Positions 33,083 through 41,678 of a stretch of 64,000 bases of DNA are shown in pieces; within the stretch, counting starts at the first letter, position 1, and each line of letters begins with the position of its first letter. The notes under the pieces were generated by a model. That model was not told the origin of the DNA. It did not search any database and saw nothing but the letters and a program-made list of their open reading frames with translations. The stretch is from Acetobacteraceae bacterium H6797. GTDB lineage: Bacteria > Pseudomonadota > Alphaproteobacteria > Acetobacterales > Acetobacteraceae. A program made the position numbers and the translations under genes. The stretch lies in the NCBI GenBank assembly GCA_015223225.1, contig JADFCQ010000003.1, forward strand, positions 124,001 through 188,000, in the 5' to 3' direction.

Positions 33083-34417
33083 TCAGCCGAGGCGGGCGCT
33101 GGGGTCCATCCTCGTCCCGTCGGTGAAGCGGGCGTGGCGGTAGGGCGTAGGGTCGATGATGGGCACGTCATTGGCGATGAGATCGGCGGCGAGGCGGCCC
33201 GCGGCAGGCCCCATGCCGAAGCCAAGGCCGCTGAATCCAGCGGCGAGATAGAAGCCCGGCAGGCTCGCGATGGGCGAGATGACGGGGCGGGAATCCGGCG
33301 TGGAATCGATGAATCCGCCCCAGCTATCGGCGACTTTCACGTCCTTCATCACCGGATAGTCGCGGCGGAGGAATTCCATACCCTTCTCGATGAGCTTCGT
33401 GCTCGGTGCCGGATCATAGACGCGCATTTTCTCGAAGGGCGAGATCTCTTCATTGCGCCATGTCGCCCAGCTTTCGGGCCCGTTGAAGAAGCTGCTGCCG
33501 ATGCCGAAGGTGAGCTTCTTCCGGCGCTTGAGGAAGAGCTTGAGGAAGCGGGGCGCATAGCGAAGGCTCTGCGGCGTGATGTCGACACGTCCGGCGCCGC
33601 CATGGGCGATGGTATAGCCGCCATCGTCGCGGCGCCGCAGGGCGTAGATGCCGTCATTGATGCCGCCATCGGTAATGTTCGGCCCCTTCTCGGTGCGCCA
33701 GGCAGTGGCATGCACGCCGGCCTGGGGGAAGGGGATGCCGTGATGGCGGCAGAACATCGAGGCCCAGGCGCCGCCCGCGCAGAGGGCCGCGCTGGTGCGG
33801 ATGGTGCCCTTCTCGGTGACGACGGCGGAGACGCGGCCGCCCGTGGTCTCGAGGCCGCGGGCCGCGCAGTTCTGGTGAATGGTGACGCCCCTGTCGCGCG
33901 CGCCCTCGGCGATGGCGGGGGCGGCCTTCAGCGGCTCGGCGCGGCCGTCGCTGGGGGAATAGACGCCAGCAACCCAATCGGCGCCGGTGGCTTCCGGCAC
34001 GAGGGCGCGCAGTTCCTCGCGGGTGAGGACGCGGCCATCCATCTGGAAGGGGCGGGCCTGCTCGAACCAATCATCCCAGAAGGCCAACTCGCTCTCATCA
34101 TGCAGCACGGCGAGCATGCCGCAATGGGTGAAGCCTGTGGCGCGGCCGATGGCCTTGTCCATGCCGCTCCAGAGGCGAAGGCTGGTTGTGGAGAGTGGCA
34201 GATCGGGAATGGCGCGGCCATGTACGCGGCACCAGCCCCAGTTGCGGCTCGACTGCTCGGCGGCGACATGGCCCTTCTCGACGATGGCGACGCTGAGCCC
34301 CTTTCGCGCGAGCTCCAGCGCGGTGCAGACGCCGATGATGCCGCCGCCGATGATGACCACATCCGCCCGCGCCGGGAGTTTCTCGTCGCTGGGAATGCGG
34401 TCGACCGGAGGTGACAT
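33083..34417 (-). CDS. DAO-family FAD-dependent oxidoreductase (DadA/sarcosine or glycine oxidase like)
   Basis: 444 residues from ATG 34417 with AAGGA upstream. Rossmann motif: ADVVIIGGGIIGVCTALELA and VAIVEKGHVAAEQSSRNWGW (SRNWGW is typical of DadA/PuuB-like enzymes). The C-terminus has DSWGGFIDSTPDSRPVISPI and GFYLAAGFSGLGFGMGPAAG, the usual FAD pyrophosphate region. It would oxidise a primary or secondary amine of an amino-acid-like compound. It is divergent from the family 5 binding protein/permease operon across a 268-bp gap containing an inverted repeat, suggesting the transporter supplies its substrate. Confidence 0.9.
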   Translation of the reverse strand: MSPPVDRIPSDEKLPARADVVIIGGGIIGVCTALELARKGLSVAIVEKGHVAAEQSSRNWGWCRVHGRAIPDLPLSTTSLRLWSGMDKAIGRATGFTHCGMLAVLHDESELAFWDDWFEQARPFQMDGRVLTREELRALVPEATGADWVAGVYSPSDGRAEPLKAAPAIAEGARDRGVTIHQNCAARGLETTGGRVSAVVTEKGTIRTSAALCAGGAWASMFCRHHGIPFPQAGVHATAWRTEKGPNITDGGINDGIYALRRRDDGGYTIAHGGAGRVDITPQSLRYAPRFLKLFLKRRKKLTFGIGSSFFNGPESWATWRNEEISPFEKMRVYDPAPSTKLIEKGMEFLRRDYPVMKDVKVADSWGGFIDSTPDSRPVISPIASLPGFYLAAGFSGLGFGMGPAAGRLAADLIANDVPIIDPTPYRHARFTDGTRMDPSARLG

Positions 34418-34519
34418 GGCATGGTCCTTCAACAGCGCGGCGCGGAAGATGCGTATCGGCTAGTTGAAAACCTGTTGCGGCCTCTGTCCAAGAAGGAAAA
34501 CGATGGTTCGCATAAGAAC

Positions 34520-34552
34520 GGGTTATGAATTTAACGGCAGGATGCATAACCC
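34520..34552. promoter_or_regulatory. Inverted repeat in the divergent promoter region
   Basis: GGGTTAT (34520-34526) and ATAACCC (34546-34552) form a perfect 7-bp inverted repeat with a 19-nt AT-rich spacer, midway between the divergent oxidoreductase and binding-protein genes. It could be an operator for shared control; no dedicated regulator gene is adjacent. Confidence 0.35.
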
Positions 34553-34685
34553 GCATTTATGTGCGGCATCGCCGCAAAGGGCTGGACAAGCCGGATCAAC
34601 CTCTCCGACAGTAACCCACAAATGAGCCGGCGATGAAACATGCCTGGCCGACAGGGATACGCTGACCGATTTGGAGAGGCTGTCG

Positions 34686-36371
34686 ATGACTGAGCATCGT
34701 TCCCCCAAAGGCTTTGGCTTGTCCGATTCAGGACTGGCCATGCCGCGCCGTGGCCTGATGGGTCTTTCAGCCGCAGCCCTCATCGGCCTCGGTAGCGCCA
34801 CTGCCGCCCGCGCGCAGACGCCGCGCCCGCCGCAGGGGCGCAAGGGGCAGATCGTCGTCGGCCTCTCGCAGGAGCCGACGCGGTTCAACCCGCTGATGGC
34901 GCGGATCGAGACGGATGAAGCCGTCCACCTAAATATGTTCAACGCACTTTGGTACGTGGCGCCCAATGGCGACCTCGTGCCGGATCTCGCGACCGAGGTG
35001 CCCTCGGTGCAGAATGGCGGGCTGTCGGGAGATGGGCTTTCCTGGCGCATCAAGCTCAAGCCCGGCGTGCAGTGGCATGACGGCAAGCCCTTCACCGCCG
35101 AGGACGTGAAGTTCACGCTCGGCCTGCTGCGGAACAAGGAATTCCCGGCTATGAGCCGGAGCGGGCATGATCTCGTCCGCGACATCACCGTGGTCAGCCC
35201 GACGGAGCTGACCTGGAAGATGGAGCGCTTCTACGCGCCCTATTTCTCGATCCTGAGCTGGATGATGATCGTGCCGAAGCACGCTTTCGACGGCATCACG
35301 GATTTCCGCACGGCGCCGTTTAATTCTGCGCCCATCGGCACCGGTGCGTTCAAATGGGGCGAGCGCCGGCCGGGCGACTATATCCGCGTCGATGCCAATC
35401 CCAATTATCATGGCACTGGGCCTTATGTGGAGCGCGTGATCTTCAAATACGTGCCCGACCTCACCGTGCTGAAGACGCAGTTCATCGCGGGCGCGGTGGA
35501 TGCCGTGGTGGGCACGGGCATCACGCCCGATAACTTCGATGAAGTGCGCGCGACGCGGAGCGTGAAGCTCATCATCTCGCCGACCGCCTATCTCACCAGC
35601 GTCACGCTGAATAACGGCCAGCCGCAGTTCCGCGAGAAGGAAGTGCGCCAGGCGCTCTACATGGCGATGGACAAGGCCACCATCAATCGCGACCTCTTCT
35701 ATGACTCGAACTTCGCGACCGAGAGCTATCTGCCGGCGGAGAACTGGGCCTATAAGCCCGACCTGCCGGTGCACAAATACGATGTGAAGGGCGCCATGGC
35801 GCTGCTCGACAAGGCCGGCTGGAAGCCCGGCCGTGGCGGCATCCGCGAGAAGGGCGGCGTGCGCCTCAGCTTCTCCATCTCGACCGTGACGGGCAGCCAT
35901 CTTCGCGAGCAGATGCAGCAGTTCCTGCAGCAGAGCTGGCTGCCGCTCGGCGTGGAGATGTCGATCAAGAATTTCCCCGCCGCCGTCATGTGGGGCGATT
36001 TCTGGCGCTTCAGCCAATTCGATTCGACGATCGTCGGCGCGATCTATCCCGTCGCCGGGGACCCGGATGTGAGCGACCGGCTCGGCAGCTGGGCCATTCC
36101 CGCGAAGGCGGGTTCCGGCGCGAACCAGATGCAATATACCAGTGCGGAAGTGGACAAGCTGCTGCCGCAGGCCGCCGCCATGCTCGACCGCGCGGAGCGG
36201 AAGAAGGCCTATGCCCGCGTGCAGGAACTGGTACGCGACGATCTTCCCTTCCTGCCGCTGCATCAGACCAATATGGGCGAAGGCACCAAGGCCAATCTCC
36301 TCGGCTTCGAGCCCAATGTGAATTATCGGCATAATTGCTGGAATATGTCGGCCTGGTATTGGGCTTCGTGA
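34686..36371 (+). CDS. Family 5 extracellular solute-binding protein
   Basis: 561 residues from ATG 34686, preceded by GGAGAGG. The signal is twin-arginine-like but starts late, at about residue 19 (MPRRGLMGLSAAALIGLGSA, then ARAQT). Family 5 segments follow: VVGLSQEPTRFNPLMARIET, WRIKLKPGVQWHDGKPFTAE, IGTGAFKWGERRPGDYIRVD and REKEVRQALYMAMDKATINR. First gene of a binding protein-permease-permease-oxidoreductase operon. The ligand is unknown; the oxidoreductases on both sides point to an amine or amino-acid derivative, such as an opine (inference). Confidence 0.92.
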   Translation: MTEHRSPKGFGLSDSGLAMPRRGLMGLSAAALIGLGSATAARAQTPRPPQGRKGQIVVGLSQEPTRFNPLMARIETDEAVHLNMFNALWYVAPNGDLVPDLATEVPSVQNGGLSGDGLSWRIKLKPGVQWHDGKPFTAEDVKFTLGLLRNKEFPAMSRSGHDLVRDITVVSPTELTWKMERFYAPYFSILSWMMIVPKHAFDGITDFRTAPFNSAPIGTGAFKWGERRPGDYIRVDANPNYHGTGPYVERVIFKYVPDLTVLKTQFIAGAVDAVVGTGITPDNFDEVRATRSVKLIISPTAYLTSVTLNNGQPQFREKEVRQALYMAMDKATINRDLFYDSNFATESYLPAENWAYKPDLPVHKYDVKGAMALLDKAGWKPGRGGIREKGGVRLSFSISTVTGSHLREQMQQFLQQSWLPLGVEMSIKNFPAAVMWGDFWRFSQFDSTIVGAIYPVAGDPDVSDRLGSWAIPAKAGSGANQMQYTSAEVDKLLPQAAAMLDRAERKKAYARVQELVRDDLPFLPLHQTNMGEGTKANLLGFEPNVNYRHNCWNMSAWYWAS

Positions 36372-36395
36372 CGCCGGGGCGGGTTTGAGGTCCAG

Positions 36396-37346
36396 ATGAC
36401 CGCCTATATCGTCCGGCGGCTGGGCCAGGGCCTGGTATTGCTCTGGCTCGTCTCCATGATCGGCTTCGCCATGCTCCATCTGGTGCCTGGCGGGCCGCTC
36501 TCGCAATTCGCCAATACCCCCGGCATGAGCGATGAGGATCTGAAACGCCTCGCGACGCAGATGGGCCTGGATCGGCCGTTGCCCGTGCAATATCTCGAAT
36601 GGGTCGGCGGGCTCATCACCGGCGATTGGGGCCGCTCCTATCGCGATGACAGCCCGGTGCTGAACGTCATCGTCTCGCGCCTCGGCGCCACCTTGCGGCT
36701 GATGATCACGGCGACCTTCATCTCCGTGGTGCTTGGCGTGCTGATCGGCGTGGTCAGCGCGGTGCGGCGCTATTCCTTCTTCGACCAGTTCGTGACGGTG
36801 GGCGCGATGGTGGCGCTCTCCATCCCGACATTCTGGTTCGGCCTCGTCGTCATCTATGTCTTCTCGATCAAGCTCCAATGGCTGCCGCCAGGGAACATGG
36901 CACCCGTAGGAGATGATTCCTTCGCGAGCTTCGTCCATCACCTCATCGGGCCGGCCATGGTGCTGGGCTTCGTCACCGTCGCGATCTGGAGCCGTTTCAT
37001 GCGCTCCTCGATTCTGGAGGTGGTAAGCCAGGATTACGTGCGCACGGCGCGGGCGAAGGGCCTGTCGAACAGCATCGTTCTCATCCGGCACGTCATGCGG
37101 AATGCGCTGCTGCCGATGATCACGCTGGCGGGGCTGGAATTGCCGACGCTGTTGAGCGGTGCGCTGGTGACGGAGACGGTCTTCACCTGGCCCGGCATGG
37201 GGCGCCTCTTTCTCGATTCCATTTCCTATCGCGATTATCCGGTCGTGATGGGGCTGCTGATGTTCACCGCGATGCTGGTGATCCTGGGCAGCCTGATCGC
37301 CGATATCCTCTATGTAGTGGCTGATCCGCGGATCAGGCTGAGCTGA
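36396..37346 (+). CDS. ABC transporter permease, DppB type
   Basis: 316 residues. It starts TAYIVRRLGQGLVLLWLVSM, has the DppB periplasmic block LVPGGPLSQFANTPGMS and QMGLDRPLPVQYLEWVGGLI, and ends with the EAA loop (VRTARAKGLSNSIVLIRHVM) and last helix. It pairs with the next gene as the membrane channel. It lies 24 nt after the binding-protein stop. No ATPase gene accompanies this operon. Confidence 0.92.
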   Translation: MTAYIVRRLGQGLVLLWLVSMIGFAMLHLVPGGPLSQFANTPGMSDEDLKRLATQMGLDRPLPVQYLEWVGGLITGDWGRSYRDDSPVLNVIVSRLGATLRLMITATFISVVLGVLIGVVSAVRRYSFFDQFVTVGAMVALSIPTFWFGLVVIYVFSIKLQWLPPGNMAPVGDDSFASFVHHLIGPAMVLGFVTVAIWSRFMRSSILEVVSQDYVRTARAKGLSNSIVLIRHVMRNALLPMITLAGLELPTLLSGALVTETVFTWPGMGRLFLDSISYRDYPVVMGLLMFTAMLVILGSLIADILYVVADPRIRLS

Positions 37347-37354
37347 GGCGCGCC

Positions 37355-38251
37355 ATGTCCGATATCACCTCCGAGGATAGCCTCTTCGGCCCCATCAAGA
37401 CGACGAAGCCGCCGCGCTACCCGACGCTGGCGCGGTTCATGAAGCACAAGCTGGCTGTCGCCGGCGCCTGCATCATCATCTTTCTCGTCCTGGCCTGTGC
37501 CATCGGGCCGAGCATCGTGCCCTATGACCAGTTCCAGCTCGATATGCGTAACCGCTTCCAGGCGCCCTTCATGGGCCCGCATATCCTGGGCACGGATGAG
37601 CTGGGGCGGGACCAATTGGCGCGGTTGCTGATGGCCGGGCGCATCTCGCTCTCCGTCGGCTTCGTCGCCATGGTCATTGCGCTGGCCGTGGGCGTGGTGG
37701 TCGGCACGCTCGCGGGTTTCTATGGTGGGCTGGCGGGCGATGCGATGATGCGCGTGGTCGATGCGGTGCTGTGCTTCCCCACCATCTTCCTGCTGCTGAC
37801 CCTCGCCGCGCTCATCGAGCCGAGCCTGTCGAGCATCACGCTCATCATCGCGCTCACCGCCTGGATGGAGGTGGCGCGGGTGACGCAGGGGCAGATCCGC
37901 GCGCTGAAGGAGCGCGATTTCACGGCGGCGGCGATCTGCGGCGGGTCGAGCAATCTGCGGATCATGTTCCGCGAATTGGTGCCGAATGCGGCGGCGCCGA
38001 TCATCGTGGCCGCGACGCTCATCGTGGCCCGCGGTATCCTGCTCGAAAGCTATGTCAGCTATCTGGGCTACGGCATCCAGCCGCCGGTCGCGAGCTGGGG
38101 GAACATGCTCGAGAAGGCGCAGCAATATCTCACGACGGCGCCTTGGCTCGCCATTCTGCCTGGGGTGATGATCACCCTGGCGGTGGCCAGCTTCAATTTC
38201 GTGGGCGATGGCGTGCGCGACGCGCTCGACCCGCGCAGCAACCTGCAGTGA
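37355..38251 (+). CDS. ABC transporter permease, DppC type
   Basis: 298 residues from ATG 37355, 8 nt after the DppB-type stop. The N-terminal cytoplasmic region is followed by a first helix (KLAVAGACIIIFLVLACAIG), the periplasmic segment with GPHILGTDELGRDQLARLL, four to five further helices, and an EAA-type loop around TQGQIRALKERDFTAAAICG. Partner of the preceding permease. The operon's ATPase must come from elsewhere; double ATPases are encoded at 16.4 kb and at the right edge of the window. Confidence 0.92.
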   Translation: MSDITSEDSLFGPIKTTKPPRYPTLARFMKHKLAVAGACIIIFLVLACAIGPSIVPYDQFQLDMRNRFQAPFMGPHILGTDELGRDQLARLLMAGRISLSVGFVAMVIALAVGVVVGTLAGFYGGLAGDAMMRVVDAVLCFPTIFLLLTLAALIEPSLSSITLIIALTAWMEVARVTQGQIRALKERDFTAAAICGGSSNLRIMFRELVPNAAAPIIVAATLIVARGILLESYVSYLGYGIQPPVASWGNMLEKAQQYLTTAPWLAILPGVMITLAVASFNFVGDGVRDALDPRSNLQ

Positions 38252-38270
38252 GCGGGCTGGAAGGACGAGA

Positions 38271-39398
38271 ATGAAAGTTGCCATCGTCGGCGCCGGCATC
38301 GCCGGCCTCACCACGGCCTGGTCGCTCACCAAGCGGGGCGTGGATGTCACCCTGTTCGAGCAGGGGCCGATCCCCAATCCCCTCTCGGCCTCGGGCGACC
38401 AGCACCGGCTGATGCGCCGGGCCTATGGCGATGACGACGGCTATTCCCGCCTCATCACCGAGGCGCTGGAGGCCTGGGACGAGCTTTGGGAGGATCTGGG
38501 CGAGTGCCACTACGCCGGGCGCGGTGTGCTGGCCTTCAACCAGTTTCCCAATGATGGCGGGTCCCGTTTCGCGAGCAGCCTGAAGCGCGGCGGCTTTTCC
38601 TTCGAGACCTGGTCGCCGCAGGAGGCGGCCGAGCGTTATCCTTATATCGACCCCAATCGTGTCCGGCGCGTGCATTACATGGCCGAGGGCGGCGCGCTGC
38701 TCTGCCAGAAGATCGGCGCGAGCATCGCGCGCTGGCTGAACGAGAACGGCGCCCTGTTGCGACCCGAGACCCGCGTGACGGCGGTGGATGCCGCGGCCGG
38801 GAAGGTCGTGGTCGAGGGCGGCGAGGAGGCCGTCTTCGACAAGGTCGTTGTGACGGCCGGGGCCTGGGTGCTGAAGCTTTTCCCGGAACTGGCCGGGACG
38901 CTGACCATCTGCCGCACGGCGGCCGTCTATCTCGATCCGCCGGATGATCTGAAGGCCGCCTGGGATACCTCGCCGGCCGTGCAGAATGTGGGCGGCAATG
39001 TCGTCGGCTATATCCTGCCGCCGGCGGGCGGGACGGAGCTGAAATTCGCGGCCGGGGTGAACAAGCGCCTGGCGCAGGACCCGGATGCCGACCGCATCGC
39101 CGCCCCCGGCGAGGGCGAGCTGCTGCGGGACCTCTTCGTCGCGCCGATTGCCCGGGTGCAGGAGTACAAGGTGAAGCGGGTGGTGACCTGCGCCTATACA
39201 TTCACTGAGGATCATCGCTTCTACAGCCACCCCAAGGGCAAGGCGCTGGTGGTCTCGCCCTGTTCGGGGCATGGCTACAAGTTCGGCGCCTCGGTCGGCC
39301 GCCGCGTGGCCGATGGCGTGCTGGATGGCGACATGGACCTGCTCCTGCGCTGGTTGCGCTCCGAGGAACACCGCCCCCGCCAGCCTGCCATGGCCTGA
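38271..39398 (+). CDS. DAO-family FAD-dependent oxidoreductase (monomeric sarcosine oxidase-like)
   Basis: 375 residues from ATG 38271 with GGAAGGA upstream. Rossmann start KVAIVGAGIAGLTTAWSLTK, then SASGDQHRLMRRAYGDDDGY, which resembles the MSOX/SolA arrangement (SxGxxRxIRxAY). It has VVTAGAWVLKLFPELAG in the middle and KGKALVVSPCSGHGYKFGAS near the end. MSOX carries its covalent FAD on a Cys in a SGHGFKF-like context; the Cys in SPCSGHGYKF may correspond. It likely oxidises an N-methyl amino acid or related amine. Last gene of the transporter operon, 19 nt after the permease. Confidence 0.88.
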   Translation: MKVAIVGAGIAGLTTAWSLTKRGVDVTLFEQGPIPNPLSASGDQHRLMRRAYGDDDGYSRLITEALEAWDELWEDLGECHYAGRGVLAFNQFPNDGGSRFASSLKRGGFSFETWSPQEAAERYPYIDPNRVRRVHYMAEGGALLCQKIGASIARWLNENGALLRPETRVTAVDAAAGKVVVEGGEEAVFDKVVVTAGAWVLKLFPELAGTLTICRTAAVYLDPPDDLKAAWDTSPAVQNVGGNVVGYILPPAGGTELKFAAGVNKRLAQDPDADRIAAPGEGELLRDLFVAPIARVQEYKVKRVVTCAYTFTEDHRFYSHPKGKALVVSPCSGHGYKFGASVGRRVADGVLDGDMDLLLRWLRSEEHRPRQPAMA

Positions 39399-39463
39399 CG
39401 GGGTTCGAGGGGCCATAGGTGCCTTCGGCGGGGCGCCGTGGCCTGCGAGGCCGAGATGAACGG

Positions 39464-39492
39464 TTGACGCGGCCTGACATTTTAGGCTTATC
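39464..39492 (+). promoter_or_regulatory. Candidate sigma-70 promoter for the AEC carrier
   Basis: TTGACG (39464-39469), 17-nt spacer, CTTATC (39487-39492), about 120 nt upstream of the start codon at 39612, in a 213-bp gap otherwise without features. Based on hexamer match and spacing only. Confidence 0.35.
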
Positions 39493-39611
39493 GGCTCAGG
39501 GATCGTCCGCCACCATCAAGCCGAACAGGCCGTTGGGGCGATCTTTTCCCGCATGGAATGACGCTGCCTCCGGCCCGCTCGGCGCGAGCTGCCGACCGCC
39601 GAAGGCCGACC

Positions 39612-40541
39612 ATGATTGTCTTGTTGAACGTGATGGGGCCCATCTTCGCCCTCATCGGAATTGGCTATCTCTTCGCCCGGCGCCGCTGGGTCAGCGACGA
39701 GGGGCTGAAGGCGCTAAGCGGCTTCGCCTTCGGCCTCGGCATTCCGGCCCTGCTCTTCAACAACGCGACCACCCCGCATCCGAGCGGCGGCCCCATCGCG
39801 CCGGCCTTCTTCGCGGGCTGCCTGACCATCTATTTCCTGGCCGTGGTGCTCTCGTGCTGGCTGCTCAAGGCGCGGCTGGCGGAATCGGGCGTCTTCGCCC
39901 TCAATGCCACTTTCGGCAATATCGGCATGATCGGCGTGCCGCTGATCACGGCGGCCTATGGTTCGGCCGGGCTTTCGCAGCTGCTCTCGATCATGGCGCT
40001 GCATTCGCTCATCCTGCTGCCGCTGACCATGCTGCTCAGCGAGCTTTCCATGGGCTCGCGCCGCAATCTCCTCCCGCTGATGAAGAACATGGTGGTGGCG
40101 CTGGTCTGCAACCCCATCGTCATGGCGGTCTTCGCCGGGGCCATCGTCTATTATGTGGGCCTGCCGGTGCCGACCATGGTGCGGCGCCTGCTGGACATGC
40201 TGGGCCATGCGGGGCCGCCCGTCGCGCTGTTCTGCCTGGGCGGCACGCTGCTCGGCTTCGACGCGCGGCGGGAATGGCCCGGGGCGCTGCTCTGCGCGGC
40301 GCTGAAACTGGCGCTGATGCCGGCGCTGATCTGGGCGCTCTGCGCCTGGGTGGGGCTGCCGCCCCTCGCACTCGCCGTCGCGGTGATGACGGCGGCGCTG
40401 CCCACGGGGGCCAATGCCTTCTTCCTCGCCCGGCGCTATTCGGCCGGGACGGAGCGGGCGGGGGCGACCATCCTGCTCTCCACCATCATCGCCATGGGCA
40501 GTTTGGCGGCACTTCTGGTGGTCTTTCCGCCTGTTGAATGA
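39612..40541 (+). CDS. AEC-family (auxin efflux carrier-like) transporter
   Basis: 309 residues from ATG 39612, about ten membrane helices in the AEC two-half layout. Half 1 has IVLLNVMGPIFALIGIGYLF and RRRWVSDEGLKALSGFAFGL; ALNATFGNIGMIGVPLITAA carries the conserved N-x-G-x-(I/L)G-P segment. Half 2 includes AVMTAALPTGANAFFLARRY. Members export or import carboxylates such as malonate or malate. Substrate unknown. Followed after 96 nt by an orphan NMT1-type binding protein. Confidence 0.9.
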   Translation: MIVLLNVMGPIFALIGIGYLFARRRWVSDEGLKALSGFAFGLGIPALLFNNATTPHPSGGPIAPAFFAGCLTIYFLAVVLSCWLLKARLAESGVFALNATFGNIGMIGVPLITAAYGSAGLSQLLSIMALHSLILLPLTMLLSELSMGSRRNLLPLMKNMVVALVCNPIVMAVFAGAIVYYVGLPVPTMVRRLLDMLGHAGPPVALFCLGGTLLGFDARREWPGALLCAALKLALMPALIWALCAWVGLPPLALAVAVMTAALPTGANAFFLARRYSAGTERAGATILLSTIIAMGSLAALLVVFPPVE

Positions 40542-40637
40542 GCGGCCGTGGCGCGAAAGGGCGGCTGAGCCTCCCTTTCCGCTGGTGCCTTTCTTGCTGT
40601 GGTGGAGAAATCCTTACCCTCAGGAGAGGCGACGACC

Positions 40638-41672
40638 ATGCTCATCACCCCTTCACGCCGTGGCCTGATGATGGCCGGCGCGGGTCTGGCCGGCACGCTG
40701 GCCATGCCCGGCGTGCTTCGCGCCCAGGCGATGCCGAGGCTGAAATTCACGCTCGACTGGGCCAAGCAGGGCCCGAATGCCTATGCCACCATGGGGCTGG
40801 AGAAGGGCTTCTTCCGCGAGGCAGGGGTGGAGGCGACCATCGATCGCGGCTTCGGCTCGGGCCGCGTGCCGGTGGATATCGCGGCCGGTGCCTATGAAAT
40901 GGGCCAGGCCGATATCAATCCCGTCATCAAGTTCATGGCCGAGAACCCCAATGCGGGGCTCGTGATCGTGGGCGTCTGGGGCGACCGCTCCCTGCTCTGC
41001 GCGACGGTGCGAGCCGATGGGCCCATCCGCACGCCGAAGGACCTGGAGGGCAAGACCCTCGCCGCGCCGGAATCCGATGCGGGGCGCCAGCTCTTCCCGG
41101 CCTTCGCCAAGGCGGCGGGCATCGATGCCAGCAAGATCAACTGGATGACCGTCAGCCCCGAATTGCGCGAGCCGATGCTGGTGCAGAAGCGCGCCGATGG
41201 CATCACGGGCGCCGTCACCTCCTCGGGCCTCTCGCTCAAGGCCTTGGGGATGGACCTCTCGCAGCAGCGGATCATGTATTACCGCGACTATGGGCTGGAC
41301 CTGCTCGGCACCTGCTACGTGACGACGCGGACCTTCCTCGAGCGGAACCCGGAGACGGTGCGGCGCGGGCTGAAGGCGCTCTTCCGCTCGCTCACCTATG
41401 CCTATAGCCACCAGGACGAGAGCATCGCCGCGCTCAAGAAGGTGGAGCCGCTGACGGATGTGGCGATCGAGACCGAGCGGCAGAAGCTCTGCATGGACCA
41501 GCAGGTCATGTCGCCGCATGTGCAGGCGAACGGGCTCTCCGTGCCGGATATGGCGCGCTTCCAGAAGGCGCTGACCACGGTGGAGGAGGCCTATGGCATG
41601 GCGCCGAAGCTGAAGGTGGAAGCCATCTACAATGACAGCTTCCTCCCGCCGCTGAGCGAGCGTCGGCTCTGA
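40638..41672 (+). CDS. NMT1/THI5-like ABC substrate-binding protein, orphan
   Basis: 344 residues from ATG 40638 with CAGGAGAGG upstream. A twin-arginine-like signal is seen (SRRGLMMAGAGLAGTLAMPG, then LRAQA). The mature start LKFTLDWAKQGPNAYATMGL and EKGFFREAGVEATIDRGFGS match NMT1/THI5 and ThiY-type proteins; AAGAYEMGQADINPVIKF and KDLEGKTLAAPESDAGRQLF follow. These bind pyrimidine precursors, nitrate, sulfonates or aromatic acids. No permease or ATPase is adjacent, and the next gene (MFS, 6 nt away) is convergent, so its partners must lie elsewhere. Confidence 0.88.
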   Translation: MLITPSRRGLMMAGAGLAGTLAMPGVLRAQAMPRLKFTLDWAKQGPNAYATMGLEKGFFREAGVEATIDRGFGSGRVPVDIAAGAYEMGQADINPVIKFMAENPNAGLVIVGVWGDRSLLCATVRADGPIRTPKDLEGKTLAAPESDAGRQLFPAFAKAAGIDASKINWMTVSPELREPMLVQKRADGITGAVTSSGLSLKALGMDLSQQRIMYYRDYGLDLLGTCYVTTRTFLERNPETVRRGLKALFRSLTYAYSHQDESIAALKKVEPLTDVAIETERQKLCMDQQVMSPHVQANGLSVPDMARFQKALTTVEEAYGMAPKLKVEAIYNDSFLPPLSERRL

Positions 41673-41678
41673 GCCGCG

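Noticed and set aside
34506..34519. GTTC-N6-GAAC as a possible LexA box near the binding-protein operon
   Set aside because: The half-sites are inverted, not direct, and the spacing is 6 rather than 7, so it does not match the alphaproteobacterial LexA pattern.
34929..37091. 720-residue open frame antisense to a binding protein and permease
   Set aside because: Spans two well-supported genes on the other strand, and the composition is typical of an antisense high-GC frame (runs of H, R, E, A).
39399..39611. Possible small RNA or tRNA in the 213-bp gap before the AEC carrier
   Set aside because: No cloverleaf, CCA end or terminator could be made out; only a plausible promoter was seen.
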